From the NCBI RefSeq assembly GCF_015686655.1, contig NZ_JADPMP010000006.1, forward strand, positions 124,001 through 188,000: DNA of 64,000 bases, in the 5' to 3' direction. Source of the DNA: Pontibacter sp. FD36. Its GTDB lineage: Bacteria; Bacteroidota; Bacteroidia; Cytophagales; Hymenobacteraceae. Within the stretch, counting starts at the first letter, position 1, and every line of letters starts with the position of its first letter. This document shows, piece by piece, positions 54,721 through 64,000 of the stretch. The notes beneath the pieces are model-generated. The model made no database searches and was not told where the DNA came from. It worked only from the letters and a program-made list of their open reading frames with translations. Both the position numbers and the translations under genes were made by a program.

Positions 54721-57700
54721 ATGCAACATGTTTTACTAAAGAAGATGAAATACCTGCTCACGGTATCGTTTGTCTTCGCCGCCTTTGCCGGCGCGTTTGC
54801 CCAGGGCTTTAATGTTACGGGCAAAGTAGTGGATGAGAAAGGGGAGGGGTTGCCAGGGGTGACCGTCCTCGTGAAGGGTACTTCGGTAGCAGCGCCTACG
54901 GATGTGGAAGGTAGCTACAAGCTGGTTGCTCCGAGTGGTGACGGTGTGCTGGTATTTCGCTTTATCGGTTACCAGTCGCAGGAAGTGCAGATTGGCAATC
55001 GCAGCACAGTAGACGTGAGGCTTCAGCCAGACGCGAAAGCACTGGAGGAAGTGGTGGTGATTGGTTACCAGGAGGTGTCGCGCAAAGAACTGACGGGCTC
55101 TGTTTCGTCTGTCGGTGCCAAGCAGCTAAGCGATATACCTGTGAGTACGGCAGCTGAGGCACTTGCCGGTCGATTGGCAGGTGTGCAGGTGACAACGTCT
55201 GAAGGGCAGCCTGGTGCTGAGATCCAGATCAGGGTGCGGGGCGGTGGTTCCATTACGCAGGACAACTCTCCTTTATATATAGTAGACGGTATCCAGATGG
55301 AGAATGCGCTCTCTGTACTTTCGCCTCAGGAGATCGAAACGATTGACGTGTTGAAAGATGCGGCTTCTACGGCAATCTACGGTGCCCGAGGTGCCAACGG
55401 CGTCGTGTTGATCACAACCAAGGGCGGTGTGGAAATGCCGACGCAGGTGACTTACAACGGTTTTGCCGGTGTTCGCAGCATTGTGAATAAGCTGGATGTG
55501 ATGAATCCTTATGATTTCGTAAAGTACCAGTACCAGATCTACAACTTCAACACGAACCAGGAAACCCGTGATAACTTCGTGACGCGCTATGGTCGCTACG
55601 AGGATATCGATATTTACCGTAACATGCCTTTTACTGACTGGCAGGATGAAGTATTCGGACGTGACGCATATAGCCAGACACACATTGTAGGCGTATCGGG
55701 TGGCTCTAAAACCACCACCTTTAATGTAACGCTGAACCATACCGACGAAGATGGAATCATGCTGAACTCGGGCTTCGTGAGAACACTGGCCTCTTTTAAG
55801 TTTGATCACAAAATTAGCGACCGCCTGAAAGTAGGGGTGAACAGCCGCTACAGCCGCCAGCGAATTGATGGCGTGGGTACTTCCAGCACAGGCTCTCAAA
55901 GCACGAATAGACTCAGAAACTCAGTTCGTTTCAGACCATTTGTCGCCCCAGGCCAGGAAAATGTGATCGACGAATTTGATCCGGAGTTTGCGAACCAAAC
56001 CAACCTGACCAGCCCGGTATTACTGGCCAATCAGGAGTTGAAGCATGACTATCGTAACGACCTGTTGTTGAATGGCTGGGCGAGCTTTGACATCATCAAA
56101 AACCTGACGGCCAGAAGCGTGTTCGGTATCACGTCGAACAACCGTGATGTGAACATCTTCAATGGTCCGGTAACAGGTATAGCGCGTCAGAACGCTGGCA
56201 TGCCAGTGGTGCAGTTGCAGGCAGGTGAGGCACTTTCAATTACAAACTCCAACACGCTGAACTACCGCTTCACCGTAGCAGACGCGCACAAGTTTGACGC
56301 CCTGATCGGACAGGAGATCTGGCAGCGCGAAACTTCTAACCGCAACATTACTACAAAGTGGTTGCCAGTTGATATCACACCAGAGCAGGCCTTTGCAGGT
56401 ATACAGAAAGCAACCCCTCCGGCAGGTCTTATTCAGGACGCTCCCACCACTGCTGAATCCTCCGAAAGACTTCTTTCTTACTTTGGTCGTCTGAGCTACA
56501 GCTTCAACGACAAGTACCGCGCTGTATTCAACCTCCGCCGTGATGCTTCTTCGCTGTTCTCACCTGAGAACAGAGTGGGTTATTTCCCATCAGCGTCTGT
56601 TGCCTGGCACATTGGCGAGGAAAATTTCATGGCCTTTTCTCAGAAATGGCTGTCTGACCTAAAGATAAGAGCCAGTATCGGTGAAGTAGGCAACAACCGG
56701 GTAGGAGTTGACCTTTGGAAAACCATGTTCGTGGCATCCGGCAACGATGGGTATGCCTTCAACGAGGCGATCACGCCTGGATTTGCTGCCAATGACCTGG
56801 CTAACTCAAACCTGAAGTGGGAGACTACATTGTCCAGAAACCTGGGCTTTGACTTCTCTATGCTCAACAACCGCATCAGCGCCTCCATCGACTTGTACAA
56901 GAACAGCACCAGAGACCTGTTGCTTCGCGCCAACATTCCGCAGACCAGTGGTTACGAGTGGCAGTTCCAGAACATCGGTGAGACAGAGAACAAGGGTCTG
57001 GAAGTACAGCTGAACGGCATCGTGGTAGACACCAGGGACTTTACCTGGTCTTCTAACTTCAACATCGCTTTCAATAGAAACAAGATTGTGAGTCTGGGTC
57101 TTGACCCAAGCGGAACGCCGCGTAACTCATACCTCGTAGAGTCTGGCTGGGTAAATAGCCTACAGGACTTTATTGTGCAGGTTGGCCAGCCAGTTGGCCA
57201 GTACTATGGCTACGTTACCGACGGTTACTATACCCTGGATGACTTCAATCATACCTTTAACGAAGCGACCGGAGCCTGGACCTATACCTTGAAAGAAAAT
57301 GTGCCGGACAGCCGTGCTGTTGCGCTGGGCAACAGAGCCCCGCAGCCAGGTGACCTGAAACTGAAAAAACTGTCTGACAATGGCAACATGCTGATCACGA
57401 CAGAAGACAGAACCGTGCTAGGCAATGCCCAGCCAAAGTTCATCGGTGGCTTTAACCAGCAGTTTGCTTATAAAGGCTTCGACATGAGCATCTTTATGAA
57501 CTTCTCTTATGGCAACAAGGTGTACAATGCCAACAAAGTAGAGTTCACGACCCAGTACCTGTACCGCGACAACAACATGCTGAGCCTGATGAACGACAGA
57601 TGGCAGTGGTATGACGATGCCGGTCAATTGGTAACCAATCCAGAGCAGCTTGCCGAAATGAACCAGGATGCCAAGTACTGGACTCCGGCCGGTGGCCAGT

Positions 57701-57978
57701 ACTTCCTGCACTCATTCGCTATTGAAGACGGCTCTTTCCTGCGCATCAGCAACCTGACACTGGGTTATTCATTGCCTGAAAGTCTGTTGAAGCGCACAGG
57801 TTTTATTTCCAAGTTCCGCGTGTATGGCACTGTAAACAACCTGCTCACCATTACGGGCTACTCTGGCTACGACCCGGAGGCGAACACCCGTCGCGGCAAC
57901 CCGCTTACGCCGAGTGTAGACTACGCTGCTTATCCGCGTAGCCGCTTCATACTGGGTGGTGTAAATGTTACTTTCTAG
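54721..57978 (+). CDS. SusC-like TonB-dependent outer-membrane transporter
   Basis: 1085 residues (a second ATG at 54745 gives MKYLLTVSFVF as signal start). Signal peptide ends near GAFAQ; carboxypeptidase-like domain FNVTGKVVDEKGEGLPGVTVLVKGT (about 30-110); TonB box region EEVVVIGYQ; plug with GRLAGVQVTTSEGQPG, IRVRGGGSI, YIVDG and IYGARGANGVVLITTKGG; then the barrel ending GGVNVTF. Imports oligosaccharides together with SusD. Context with pectate lyase and Kdu enzymes indicates oligogalacturonides. Confidence 0.96.
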   Translation: MQHVLLKKMKYLLTVSFVFAAFAGAFAQGFNVTGKVVDEKGEGLPGVTVLVKGTSVAAPTDVEGSYKLVAPSGDGVLVFRFIGYQSQEVQIGNRSTVDVRLQPDAKALEEVVVIGYQEVSRKELTGSVSSVGAKQLSDIPVSTAAEALAGRLAGVQVTTSEGQPGAEIQIRVRGGGSITQDNSPLYIVDGIQMENALSVLSPQEIETIDVLKDAASTAIYGARGANGVVLITTKGGVEMPTQVTYNGFAGVRSIVNKLDVMNPYDFVKYQYQIYNFNTNQETRDNFVTRYGRYEDIDIYRNMPFTDWQDEVFGRDAYSQTHIVGVSGGSKTTTFNVTLNHTDEDGIMLNSGFVRTLASFKFDHKISDRLKVGVNSRYSRQRIDGVGTSSTGSQSTNRLRNSVRFRPFVAPGQENVIDEFDPEFANQTNLTSPVLLANQELKHDYRNDLLLNGWASFDIIKNLTARSVFGITSNNRDVNIFNGPVTGIARQNAGMPVVQLQAGEALSITNSNTLNYRFTVADAHKFDALIGQEIWQRETSNRNITTKWLPVDITPEQAFAGIQKATPPAGLIQDAPTTAESSERLLSYFGRLSYSFNDKYRAVFNLRRDASSLFSPENRVGYFPSASVAWHIGEENFMAFSQKWLSDLKIRASIGEVGNNRVGVDLWKTMFVASGNDGYAFNEAITPGFAANDLANSNLKWETTLSRNLGFDFSMLNNRISASIDLYKNSTRDLLLRANIPQTSGYEWQFQNIGETENKGLEVQLNGIVVDTRDFTWSSNFNIAFNRNKIVSLGLDPSGTPRNSYLVESGWVNSLQDFIVQVGQPVGQYYGYVTDGYYTLDDFNHTFNEATGAWTYTLKENVPDSRAVALGNRAPQPGDLKLKKLSDNGNMLITTEDRTVLGNAQPKFIGGFNQQFAYKGFDMSIFMNFSYGNKVYNANKVEFTTQYLYRDNNMLSLMNDRWQWYDDAGQLVTNPEQLAEMNQDAKYWTPAGGQYFLHSFAIEDGSFLRISNLTLGYSLPESLLKRTGFISKFRVYGTVNNLLTITGYSGYDPEANTRRGNPLTPSVDYAAYPRSRFILGGVNVTF

Positions 57979-57999
57979 AATATTAAAGCATTAGCAAAG

Positions 58000-59811
58000 A
58001 TGAAAAAGTCTTATATAAAGTCACTTGTTCTGTTCCTTGCCATGGGGGGAAGCCTGACATTTACATCCTGTGAAAGTTATCTGGATGTGGAGAACCCTTC
58101 TACTATTTCGCAGGACGCCGTGTTTTCCAGTGTATCCTATACTAACTCCGCCGTTATCAGCATTTACAACAGGCTGATGGGCGACAACACCTATGGCAGC
58201 CGCATCTCTACACTATACCCAAATGCTTCCGATGACTTCAGAGTGGGCGGTGCCTACAACCCGCTTGATCGAAGAGGCATCAGTGGCTTCGGGGTGCATC
58301 CGGATAACACGGAGCTCTTCAGACCCTTTCTGGAGCTCTACTCAGGTATAGAAAGAGCCAATATTGCCATCAAGTATATACCTGCCTCTAACCTGTATAC
58401 CAACGGTACAGCAGCCGAGCAGGCAGCCATGCGAAAGCTACACGGTGAGGCACTCACGCTTCGTGCTGTTTTCTACCACGAGCTGATCCGCAACTGGGGT
58501 GATGTGCCGGCACAGTTTGAGCCTTCTGCTGATATTCCGGATCTCAACCTACCAAAGACTGACCGCGATGAGATCTATGACCGTTTGCTGGACGATCTGA
58601 AACTGGCTTCCGAGCTGGTGCCATGGCGTTCAGAGTCGGGCGATCCGAGTACCCGCGTAACGAAGGGTGCTGTGAAGGGCCTTCGAGCACGCCTTGCGCT
58701 GGCTCGTGGCGGTTACTCCCTCAGAAGAGATAGCCGTGCCATGGAGCGCCGGGCTGATTACAAAGACTATTATCAAATTGCTCGTGACGAAACCCGGGAC
58801 ATTATACAAAGCGGCCAGCATGGTCTGAACCCAAGTTACGAAAACATCTTCCGCGGTTTGCACACCAGCTCCATGGACCCAACAGGGGAGCGTATTTTTG
58901 AGGCAGGTGCTTACGGTGGAAATGCCAGAACGGACAGTAAACTGGGTTACTCAAATGGTCTCCGCATAGACGCCAGTTCCAGCTACGGTCAGGCAAACGG
59001 CCAGCTGGAAGCTATCCCGACATACTTTTATGAATTCGACCCGGTAGGGGACTCCAGAAGGGATGTTACGATTGCCTATTTTTCCATCAACAAAGATGAT
59101 CAAATCGACCTGTCTACCTCCACACTAATGCGTGACGGTAAATTCAGAAAATACTGGACAGGTATAACCGGCACGAACCAGACCCTGGGCATCAACTGGC
59201 CGATTCTGCGCTATGCTGATGTGCTGCTGATGTTTGCTGAGGCCGATAACGAACTGAATGGGGCACCGAGCGGTGAAGCTGTGGCTGCTTATGAAGCGGT
59301 AAGAAGAAGAGCCTTTGCCGGAAATGAAGACAGAATGGGTGTGACGCCAACCGACCAGCAGGGCTTTTTCCAGGCGGTGGTGCAAGAGCGCTTCCTGGAG
59401 TTCGGTGGTGAGGGTATCCGCAAGTATGACCTGATTCGCTGGAACCAGCTGGAGAGCGTGATTAATCAGACACGCGCTAAACTGGTGGAATTCCGAAACG
59501 GGACAGGCAAGTACGCCAATGTGCCGAACTACGTGTACGTGAAGCTGACACCGTTCCGCAACAGCCCAACAGTAGCCCAGGAGATGGCAGGTCTGGATTT
59601 GTTTGGAGGCTCTGTATCAGAAGCGATGTATACTCCAGCGCCAACCTCTACTCCTGAGGGCTATACCCGCAAGAACTGGCGTGCCGCACTGAGCGAGACC
59701 TATCCACAGGAATTTGCGGTTGCTTTCAAGCCAGGACAGTCTGAGTTGTTCCCGATCTACTCTGGTGTGCTTAACCAGAACTTCAGGCTCACGCAGGACT
59801 ACGGATATTAA
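58000..59811 (+). CDS. SusD-like surface glycan-binding lipoprotein (RagB/SusD family)
   Basis: 603 residues, lipobox with Cys24 in TFTSCESYLDV. TPR-like helical core: NTELFRPFLELYSGIERANIAIKY, GEALTLRAVFYHELIRNWGDVP, AVKGLRARLALARGGY; C-terminal PILRYADVLLMFAEADNEL and VVQERFLEFGGEGIRKYDLIRW. Forms the lid of the SusC transporter. 21 bp after susC. Confidence 0.95.
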   Translation: MKKSYIKSLVLFLAMGGSLTFTSCESYLDVENPSTISQDAVFSSVSYTNSAVISIYNRLMGDNTYGSRISTLYPNASDDFRVGGAYNPLDRRGISGFGVHPDNTELFRPFLELYSGIERANIAIKYIPASNLYTNGTAAEQAAMRKLHGEALTLRAVFYHELIRNWGDVPAQFEPSADIPDLNLPKTDRDEIYDRLLDDLKLASELVPWRSESGDPSTRVTKGAVKGLRARLALARGGYSLRRDSRAMERRADYKDYYQIARDETRDIIQSGQHGLNPSYENIFRGLHTSSMDPTGERIFEAGAYGGNARTDSKLGYSNGLRIDASSSYGQANGQLEAIPTYFYEFDPVGDSRRDVTIAYFSINKDDQIDLSTSTLMRDGKFRKYWTGITGTNQTLGINWPILRYADVLLMFAEADNELNGAPSGEAVAAYEAVRRRAFAGNEDRMGVTPTDQQGFFQAVVQERFLEFGGEGIRKYDLIRWNQLESVINQTRAKLVEFRNGTGKYANVPNYVYVKLTPFRNSPTVAQEMAGLDLFGGSVSEAMYTPAPTSTPEGYTRKNWRAALSETYPQEFAVAFKPGQSELFPIYSGVLNQNFRLTQDYGY

Positions 59812-59846
59812 TTTTTAATCAGATCAAGAAATTAAGCTATCAAGAG

Positions 59847-61445
59847 ATGAAAGAATATTTAAAGAAAATATCCGGTACGCTGGTTCCTGTACTGATGCTG
59901 GGGCTTGTGACTGTGGCCTGTAAAAAGGAAGTGGACTCACTTGAACCGATGCGCATGTTCACACCGGCAGGTGCGATACAATCGGTAAGCGGGGAGAAAC
60001 AGGTGAAGCTTACCTGGAACCCATCGCTGTACACGACAGCCAGCAGCGGTGTGACCTACACTGTGGAGGTGGCCGCGGATACACTCTTTGCAACGCCAGT
60101 TTTACTCACGGTGCAGACTGACACATCAGGTGTTGTTTTCACGGATGATCAACTGGACGCCAGAGTCAACTACTATGCCCGCATCCGGTCAAATGCGCTT
60201 GGGGAAAGACCTGAGTCCAAGCCGGTGGTGAGTAACCGGTTCAGAATCAGAGGAGAGCAGATCTTCGAAGCCATGTTTGATTCCGATGTGATCGAGAATG
60301 CCGTGATCCTGAAATGGCGTGAGTCACCGGGGCTGACCCGAATCGTGCTAACACCAACTGCACCTGCCGGCAACCCAATTGAAGTGCCACTTACTGAAGC
60401 CGACGTTCAGGCGAGACAAATACTGATAGAGGGGCTCCGTCCAAGTACGGCGTATACGGCTGAAATCTTCCGAAACAACTCTTCGAAAGGCACACGCAAC
60501 TTCACTACAAAAGCAGCTTCTTTTGCAGGAGAAGTGATTGACCTGACGGGTATTACAAACCGTCCATCTGTGCTGCAGGACACACTGCCTCAGATACCGT
60601 CGGGCAGCACGGTGCTGTTGAAGCGGGGTACACGCTATACGATCTCGTCTACTACTAACTTGGACCGATCGGTTACTATTATGAGTGCCAACAGCTTCAA
60701 CCCGGAACTAGCCGAGATCTACTTCACCAGCAACTTCAACTTTGTGGAAGGCAGCCAGATCGACTCGGTGGTATTTAAGAGTGTGGCCATGCGCAGCGAC
60801 AACTACTCAAGCCGCTACGTGATGAACGTGAACAAGCCTTTCACGATCGGTAAGATCAAGTTTGAGTCTTGCCATGCCGAGATTTTCAGAGGCCTGGTGC
60901 GCCTGACGAGTGCTGGCACAACAGTAGACAAGTTTCAGATTCTGAACAGTGTGGTAGACAGTTTGTCTAACTATGCCTTGCTGACGATAGATAATGCGGG
61001 TGTTGATGTGAAAGACATCGTCTTTAAGAACAGTACTTTCTACAAGATAGAGCGCTTCATGACCAGCAAGGCGCCTTCAAGATCTATTCTGATCGAGCAC
61101 AGCACCTTCAGCGAAGTGCCGGAAGGCGGTCGCTACCTGATCGACTATGGTTCCAACGATGTAACCGGAGGTATCAAAGTGAACAACTCCATTTTCGGAA
61201 TCGGGAAGAGTGCCGGGGGCAACAGGGCTGTGTCAGGTATACGGGCTGGCAGCAACACCCTGATAGAATCAGGCAGCACCCACGTAACGTCTGACCTGGT
61301 GGTGAATTCAAACGAGATACCAGGTGTGTCAACCTACAGCGGTTCTACCTTCGATCTGTTCAGAAACCCAAGAAACGGAGATTTTACCCTGATAGATAAT
61401 AGCTTCCAGGGCCGTAACAATGCCGGTGATCCACGCTGGAGATAA
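59847..61445 (+). CDS. DUF4957/DUF5123-type surface lipoprotein with FnIII-like domain
   Basis: 532 residues, lipobox with Cys25 in VTVACKKE. Residues about 40-130 resemble a fibronectin type III domain (KQVKLTWNPSLY, VNYYARIRSNALG). From about 230 the protein is a right-handed beta-helix-like domain with repeated short hydrophobic strands (VVFKSVAMRSD, FQILNSVVDS, IVFKNSTFYKI, ILIEHSTFSE), as in DUF4957/DUF5123 proteins from pectin loci. Probably a surface binding protein for pectic chains; enzyme activity is possible but no catalytic residues can be named. Confidence 0.82.
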   Translation: MKEYLKKISGTLVPVLMLGLVTVACKKEVDSLEPMRMFTPAGAIQSVSGEKQVKLTWNPSLYTTASSGVTYTVEVAADTLFATPVLLTVQTDTSGVVFTDDQLDARVNYYARIRSNALGERPESKPVVSNRFRIRGEQIFEAMFDSDVIENAVILKWRESPGLTRIVLTPTAPAGNPIEVPLTEADVQARQILIEGLRPSTAYTAEIFRNNSSKGTRNFTTKAASFAGEVIDLTGITNRPSVLQDTLPQIPSGSTVLLKRGTRYTISSTTNLDRSVTIMSANSFNPELAEIYFTSNFNFVEGSQIDSVVFKSVAMRSDNYSSRYVMNVNKPFTIGKIKFESCHAEIFRGLVRLTSAGTTVDKFQILNSVVDSLSNYALLTIDNAGVDVKDIVFKNSTFYKIERFMTSKAPSRSILIEHSTFSEVPEGGRYLIDYGSNDVTGGIKVNNSIFGIGKSAGGNRAVSGIRAGSNTLIESGSTHVTSDLVVNSNEIPGVSTYSGSTFDLFRNPRNGDFTLIDNSFQGRNNAGDPRWR

Positions 61446-61504
61446 TGATTAAAAAAACAGGTGTGGCCTGTAATAGGCCACACCAACTTTAACACTAGCC
61501 TGCC

Positions 61505-62995
61505 ATGTCTCGAAGTGCTTCCAAAACAGGATTGTGGGTATGCCTGACTGCCTTAGGACTTTCCTTGTCGTTTGCGGCCTGCAAAAGCAAGCCTGAGCCC
61601 GAGCCAAAGGTGGAAGAGCCTACGGCCGAATGGCCTGTTCCGGTAGTGGAGCAAGCACTGGCTTTTCCTGGAGCTGAAGGCTTTGGAAAGGATGCGACAG
61701 GCGGACGAGGCGGCAAGGTGATTAAAGTGACGAATCTGAATGACTCGGGTACAGGCAGTCTGCGGGCCGCAGTTGCTACGCCGGGTGCGAGGATCATCGT
61801 GTTTGAAGTATCCGGTACAATCGCTCTGAACTCCAGGCTGACCATCAGCAACGGAGACCTGACCATAGCCGGGCAAACCGCTCCGGGCGATGGTATTACG
61901 ATCCGCAACTATCCGGTGGTGGTAAATGCTGACAACGTGATCATTCGCTTTATGCGCTTCAGGATGGGAGACGCGGCCGGACAGGAAGCCGACGCGCTGG
62001 AAGGGCGATTTCGCAAGAACATCATCATCGACCACTGCTCCATGAGCTGGTCAACCGACGAGTGCGTCTCCTTCTACGCCAATGAAAACTTTACCTTGCA
62101 GTGGTGCATTATTTCAGAGAGTCTGCGCAACTCGGCCCACGCAAAAGGAGCACATGGTTACGGTGGTATATGGGGCGGCAAAAACGCTTCATTTCACCAC
62201 AACCTGCTCGCCCACCACGACAGCCGCAATCCGCGCTTCGGCGAGGAAGCCGGCAAAGCCTTTGCCCTGACCGACCTGGTGGATATGCGCAACAATGTGA
62301 CCTTTAACTGGGGAAACAACAGCGCCTATGGCGGTGAAGCCATGAACATCAACATCGTGAACAACTACTACAAGCCAGGACCTGTCACGACCAAAAAGGA
62401 GCGCATCTTCTCTATTGATAAAAATAAGATACCCGGCACGGAGGTATACGATATTTGGGGCAAGTTCTACATCGATGGCAATGTGGTGGAGGGCAGTACC
62501 CGCGCCACGAACGACAACTGGAGCTATGGCGTGTACAACCAGTTTCATGGCAGCTACGGCACTGTCTCTGCCACCGACATGGCCGCTATGCGACTCGACG
62601 CGCCACATCCGATCAACAACAATGTGACCACGCATACGGCTGAGATTGCTTATGAAAGAGTGCTGGCCTATGGTGGTGCCTCTCTGGTGCGCGACGCCGT
62701 GGATCAACGGGTGATCGACAATGTGCGCAACAACTCGTTCACAGCGCCGGGTTCTAACGGCAGCACCAAAGGCATCATCGACTCGCAGGAGGATGTGGGC
62801 GGTTGGCCGGAGCTGAAATCAAAGCCTGCCCCGAAAGACACAGACGGTGACGGAATACCTGACGACTGGGAAATTGCCCACAAACTGGATCCGGGTAAGC
62901 CGCAGGACAAAAGAAATCTAAGCACTGCCTACGACGATATCGAGGTGTACATCAACAGTCTTGTGAGTGATATCATAAAAGAGCAGGTGAAATAA
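61505..62995 (+). CDS. Pectate lyase, polysaccharide lyase family 1, lipoprotein
   Basis: 496 residues, lipobox with Cys26 in LSFAACKSK followed by a Pro/Glu linker. PL1 features: FPGAEGFGKDATGGRGGKV, GSLRAAVATPGARIIVFEVSGTI, ILIDHCSMSWSTDE-type calcium and substrate strand (here IIIDHCSMSWSTDE), HHNLLAHHDSRNPRFG with the likely catalytic Arg, and a C-terminal DTDGDGIPDDWE segment like a dockerin-type calcium motif. Cleaves homogalacturonan by beta-elimination to unsaturated products that enter the KduI route. Its stop overlaps the next ATG by one base. Confidence 0.93.
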   Translation: MSRSASKTGLWVCLTALGLSLSFAACKSKPEPEPKVEEPTAEWPVPVVEQALAFPGAEGFGKDATGGRGGKVIKVTNLNDSGTGSLRAAVATPGARIIVFEVSGTIALNSRLTISNGDLTIAGQTAPGDGITIRNYPVVVNADNVIIRFMRFRMGDAAGQEADALEGRFRKNIIIDHCSMSWSTDECVSFYANENFTLQWCIISESLRNSAHAKGAHGYGGIWGGKNASFHHNLLAHHDSRNPRFGEEAGKAFALTDLVDMRNNVTFNWGNNSAYGGEAMNINIVNNYYKPGPVTTKKERIFSIDKNKIPGTEVYDIWGKFYIDGNVVEGSTRATNDNWSYGVYNQFHGSYGTVSATDMAAMRLDAPHPINNNVTTHTAEIAYERVLAYGGASLVRDAVDQRVIDNVRNNSFTAPGSNGSTKGIIDSQEDVGGWPELKSKPAPKDTDGDGIPDDWEIAHKLDPGKPQDKRNLSTAYDDIEVYINSLVSDIIKEQVK

Positions 62996-64000
62996 TGACG
63001 ACAACAGCGAAGATGAATAACAGAATGAAGGTGTGGAAAAAAGGAGCATGCGTGCTGGCTGCGGTAATGCTAAGCCTCAACCTTTCGGCTCAGGACCTGC
63101 GCAAGGAGTATCCGAAGTCTTTCACCGTGAAGGTGACAAACCCACTTGGTCTGGAGCGTGAAAGTGCCGCAGTATACCTGAACGCTCAAGAGCTTCAGAA
63201 GAAGTATCCGAATTTTAATAGCCGCGCTTTTGTGGTGCTGGATGGAAAGACTGAGGTGCCGAGTCAGTACAATCACAAAGACGGCGACAAGCCGGGTGTC
63301 TTCCTGGTGCTTGACAAAATGGCCCCCAAAGCGACACGCACCCTGACGGTGCGCTACAAGGAAAACGGAGAAGCCAGCCGTAACTACACCAAGCGCACGC
63401 AGGCAGAGCTATCGCATAAAGTGGGCGGAGAGTTCAAGGACCGCAAGTACATCGGCGGTACCTTCCAGAATGTGGACTCGCTACGGGTACCAGACGAGGT
63501 GACCGACCATTCATACTTCATCCGCTATGAAGGTCCGGGCTGGGAGTCTGACAAAGTAGGCTACCGCTTTTACCTGGACTGGCGCAATGGCACCGACGTG
63601 TTCGGCAAAACCACCCGCGACATGGTGCTGCACAAAGCAGGGCAGGACGGTTATGACTCGTACCACGAACTGCAGGACTGGGGCATGGATGTGCTCAAAG
63701 TGGCCAAGTCGCTGGGGGTGGGCACACTGGCACACTTCCACAACGGAGCTGCCAACCGCATGGCCGAAACCGACAGCATGATCAGCGTGATCACTGAAAA
63801 CGGGCCGGTTTACTCGTCCATCCGGACAAACTACTACGGCTGGAAGATCGCCGACATGAACCTCAATATTAATTCCAACATCAACATACACGCCGGCACC
63901 CGGCTGACGCACCACCAGGTAGGTATAGCGGGTGACGAACCACAGAATCTGGCCACCGGTCTGATCAAAGACAAGCGGGCCAAGCTGCATACCAAAAAAG
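62995..64000 (+). CDS. DUF4861 family secreted protein (C-terminus off window)
   Basis: 335 codons visible; continues past the right edge. Start taken at the ATG in the TAATG junction with the lyase gene; ATGs at 63013 and 63025 are alternatives nearer the signal peptide (ACVLAAVMLSLNLSAQ). The body has the DUF4861 pattern: SFTVKVTNPLGLERE, SYFIRYEGPGWESDKVGYRFYLDWRNGTDVFGKTT, DYHELQDWGMDVLKV-type segment and LGVGTLAHF. The family is common in pectin utilisation loci and probably acts on the glycan, but I cannot give a reaction. Confidence 0.85.
   Translation, partial: MTTTAKMNNRMKVWKKGACVLAAVMLSLNLSAQDLRKEYPKSFTVKVTNPLGLERESAAVYLNAQELQKKYPNFNSRAFVVLDGKTEVPSQYNHKDGDKPGVFLVLDKMAPKATRTLTVRYKENGEASRNYTKRTQAELSHKVGGEFKDRKYIGGTFQNVDSLRVPDEVTDHSYFIRYEGPGWESDKVGYRFYLDWRNGTDVFGKTTRDMVLHKAGQDGYDSYHELQDWGMDVLKVAKSLGVGTLAHFHNGAANRMAETDSMISVITENGPVYSSIRTNYYGWKIADMNLNINSNINIHAGTRLTHHQVGIAGDEPQNLATGLIKDKRAKLHTKK

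Noticed and set aside
1..64000. CRISPR arrays, insertion sequences, prophage or integrase attachment sites
   Set aside because: No regularly spaced repeats, transposase or integrase genes, or flanking direct repeats were seen.

Overview
The window is a piece of a Bacteroidota chromosome, most likely a Cytophagales/Hymenobacteraceae (Pontibacter-like) bacterium. The signs are a T9SS sorting domain on a secreted metalloprotease, SusC/SusD pairs, stand-alone FtsX permeases, a tmRNA tag ending YAMAA, start sites with no Shine-Dalgarno sequence, and protein-level resemblance to that group. A short motif, AGGTATA/TATACCT, recurs far above chance on both strands. No prophage, transposase or CRISPR array was seen.

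Layout. 1-9 kb: an M16 zinc lipoprotein protease (C-terminus off the left edge), dnaX with a candidate gamma/tau frameshift signal, a large secreted M36 protease and a cyclopropane-fatty-acid synthase. 9-19 kb: an NtrB/NtrC-type kinase-regulator pair divergent from an FtsX permease - S41 protease - DUF4932 operon, then a transglutaminase-like secreted protein. The permease operon and the transglutaminase gene are each preceded by a near-identical 51-bp array of TGTnnCGnAAGCGnACA boxes and, 53-54 bp downstream, a sigma-54-like -24/-12 element. The DUF4932 and transglutaminase proteins share an N-terminal module. I read this as one regulon built around a cell-envelope system. 19-22 kb: tmRNA and an OmpR-type two-component pair.

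22.6-37 kb is a nickel-urease island: ureABC, ureE, ureF, ureG, ureD, then hypA, hypB and a second ureE, with no hydrogenase genes. After a terminator come a substrate-binding lipoprotein, FecCD permease, ATPase, GNAT acetyltransferase and TonB-dependent receptor joined by successive ATGA overlaps, then a decayed small gene and a porin. UreC carries an N-terminal extension of about 40 residues with a twin-arginine motif, which suggests an exported urease. 37.7-39.2 kb: a GreA/Rnk-like factor and mreB.

39.4-64 kb is a pectin and xylose utilisation region. The left arm (minus strand) runs kduI, kduD, lacI, uxaB, uxaC, kdgK, KDPG aldolase, a TRAP transporter (DctP, DctQ, DctM), xylB, xylA and a sugar porter. 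The right arm (plus strand) runs SusC, SusD, a DUF5123-type lipoprotein, a PL1 pectate lyase and a DUF4861 protein (truncated by the right edge). The lyase and SusCD would release and import oligogalacturonides. KduI/KduD and UxaC/UxaB lead towards 2-keto-3-deoxygluconate, then KdgK and the aldolase give pyruvate and glyceraldehyde-3-phosphate. Altronate dehydratase (uxaA) is absent from the window. Three LacI-type palindromes sit in front of kduI, susC and uxaB, so the linked LacI regulator probably controls both arms.
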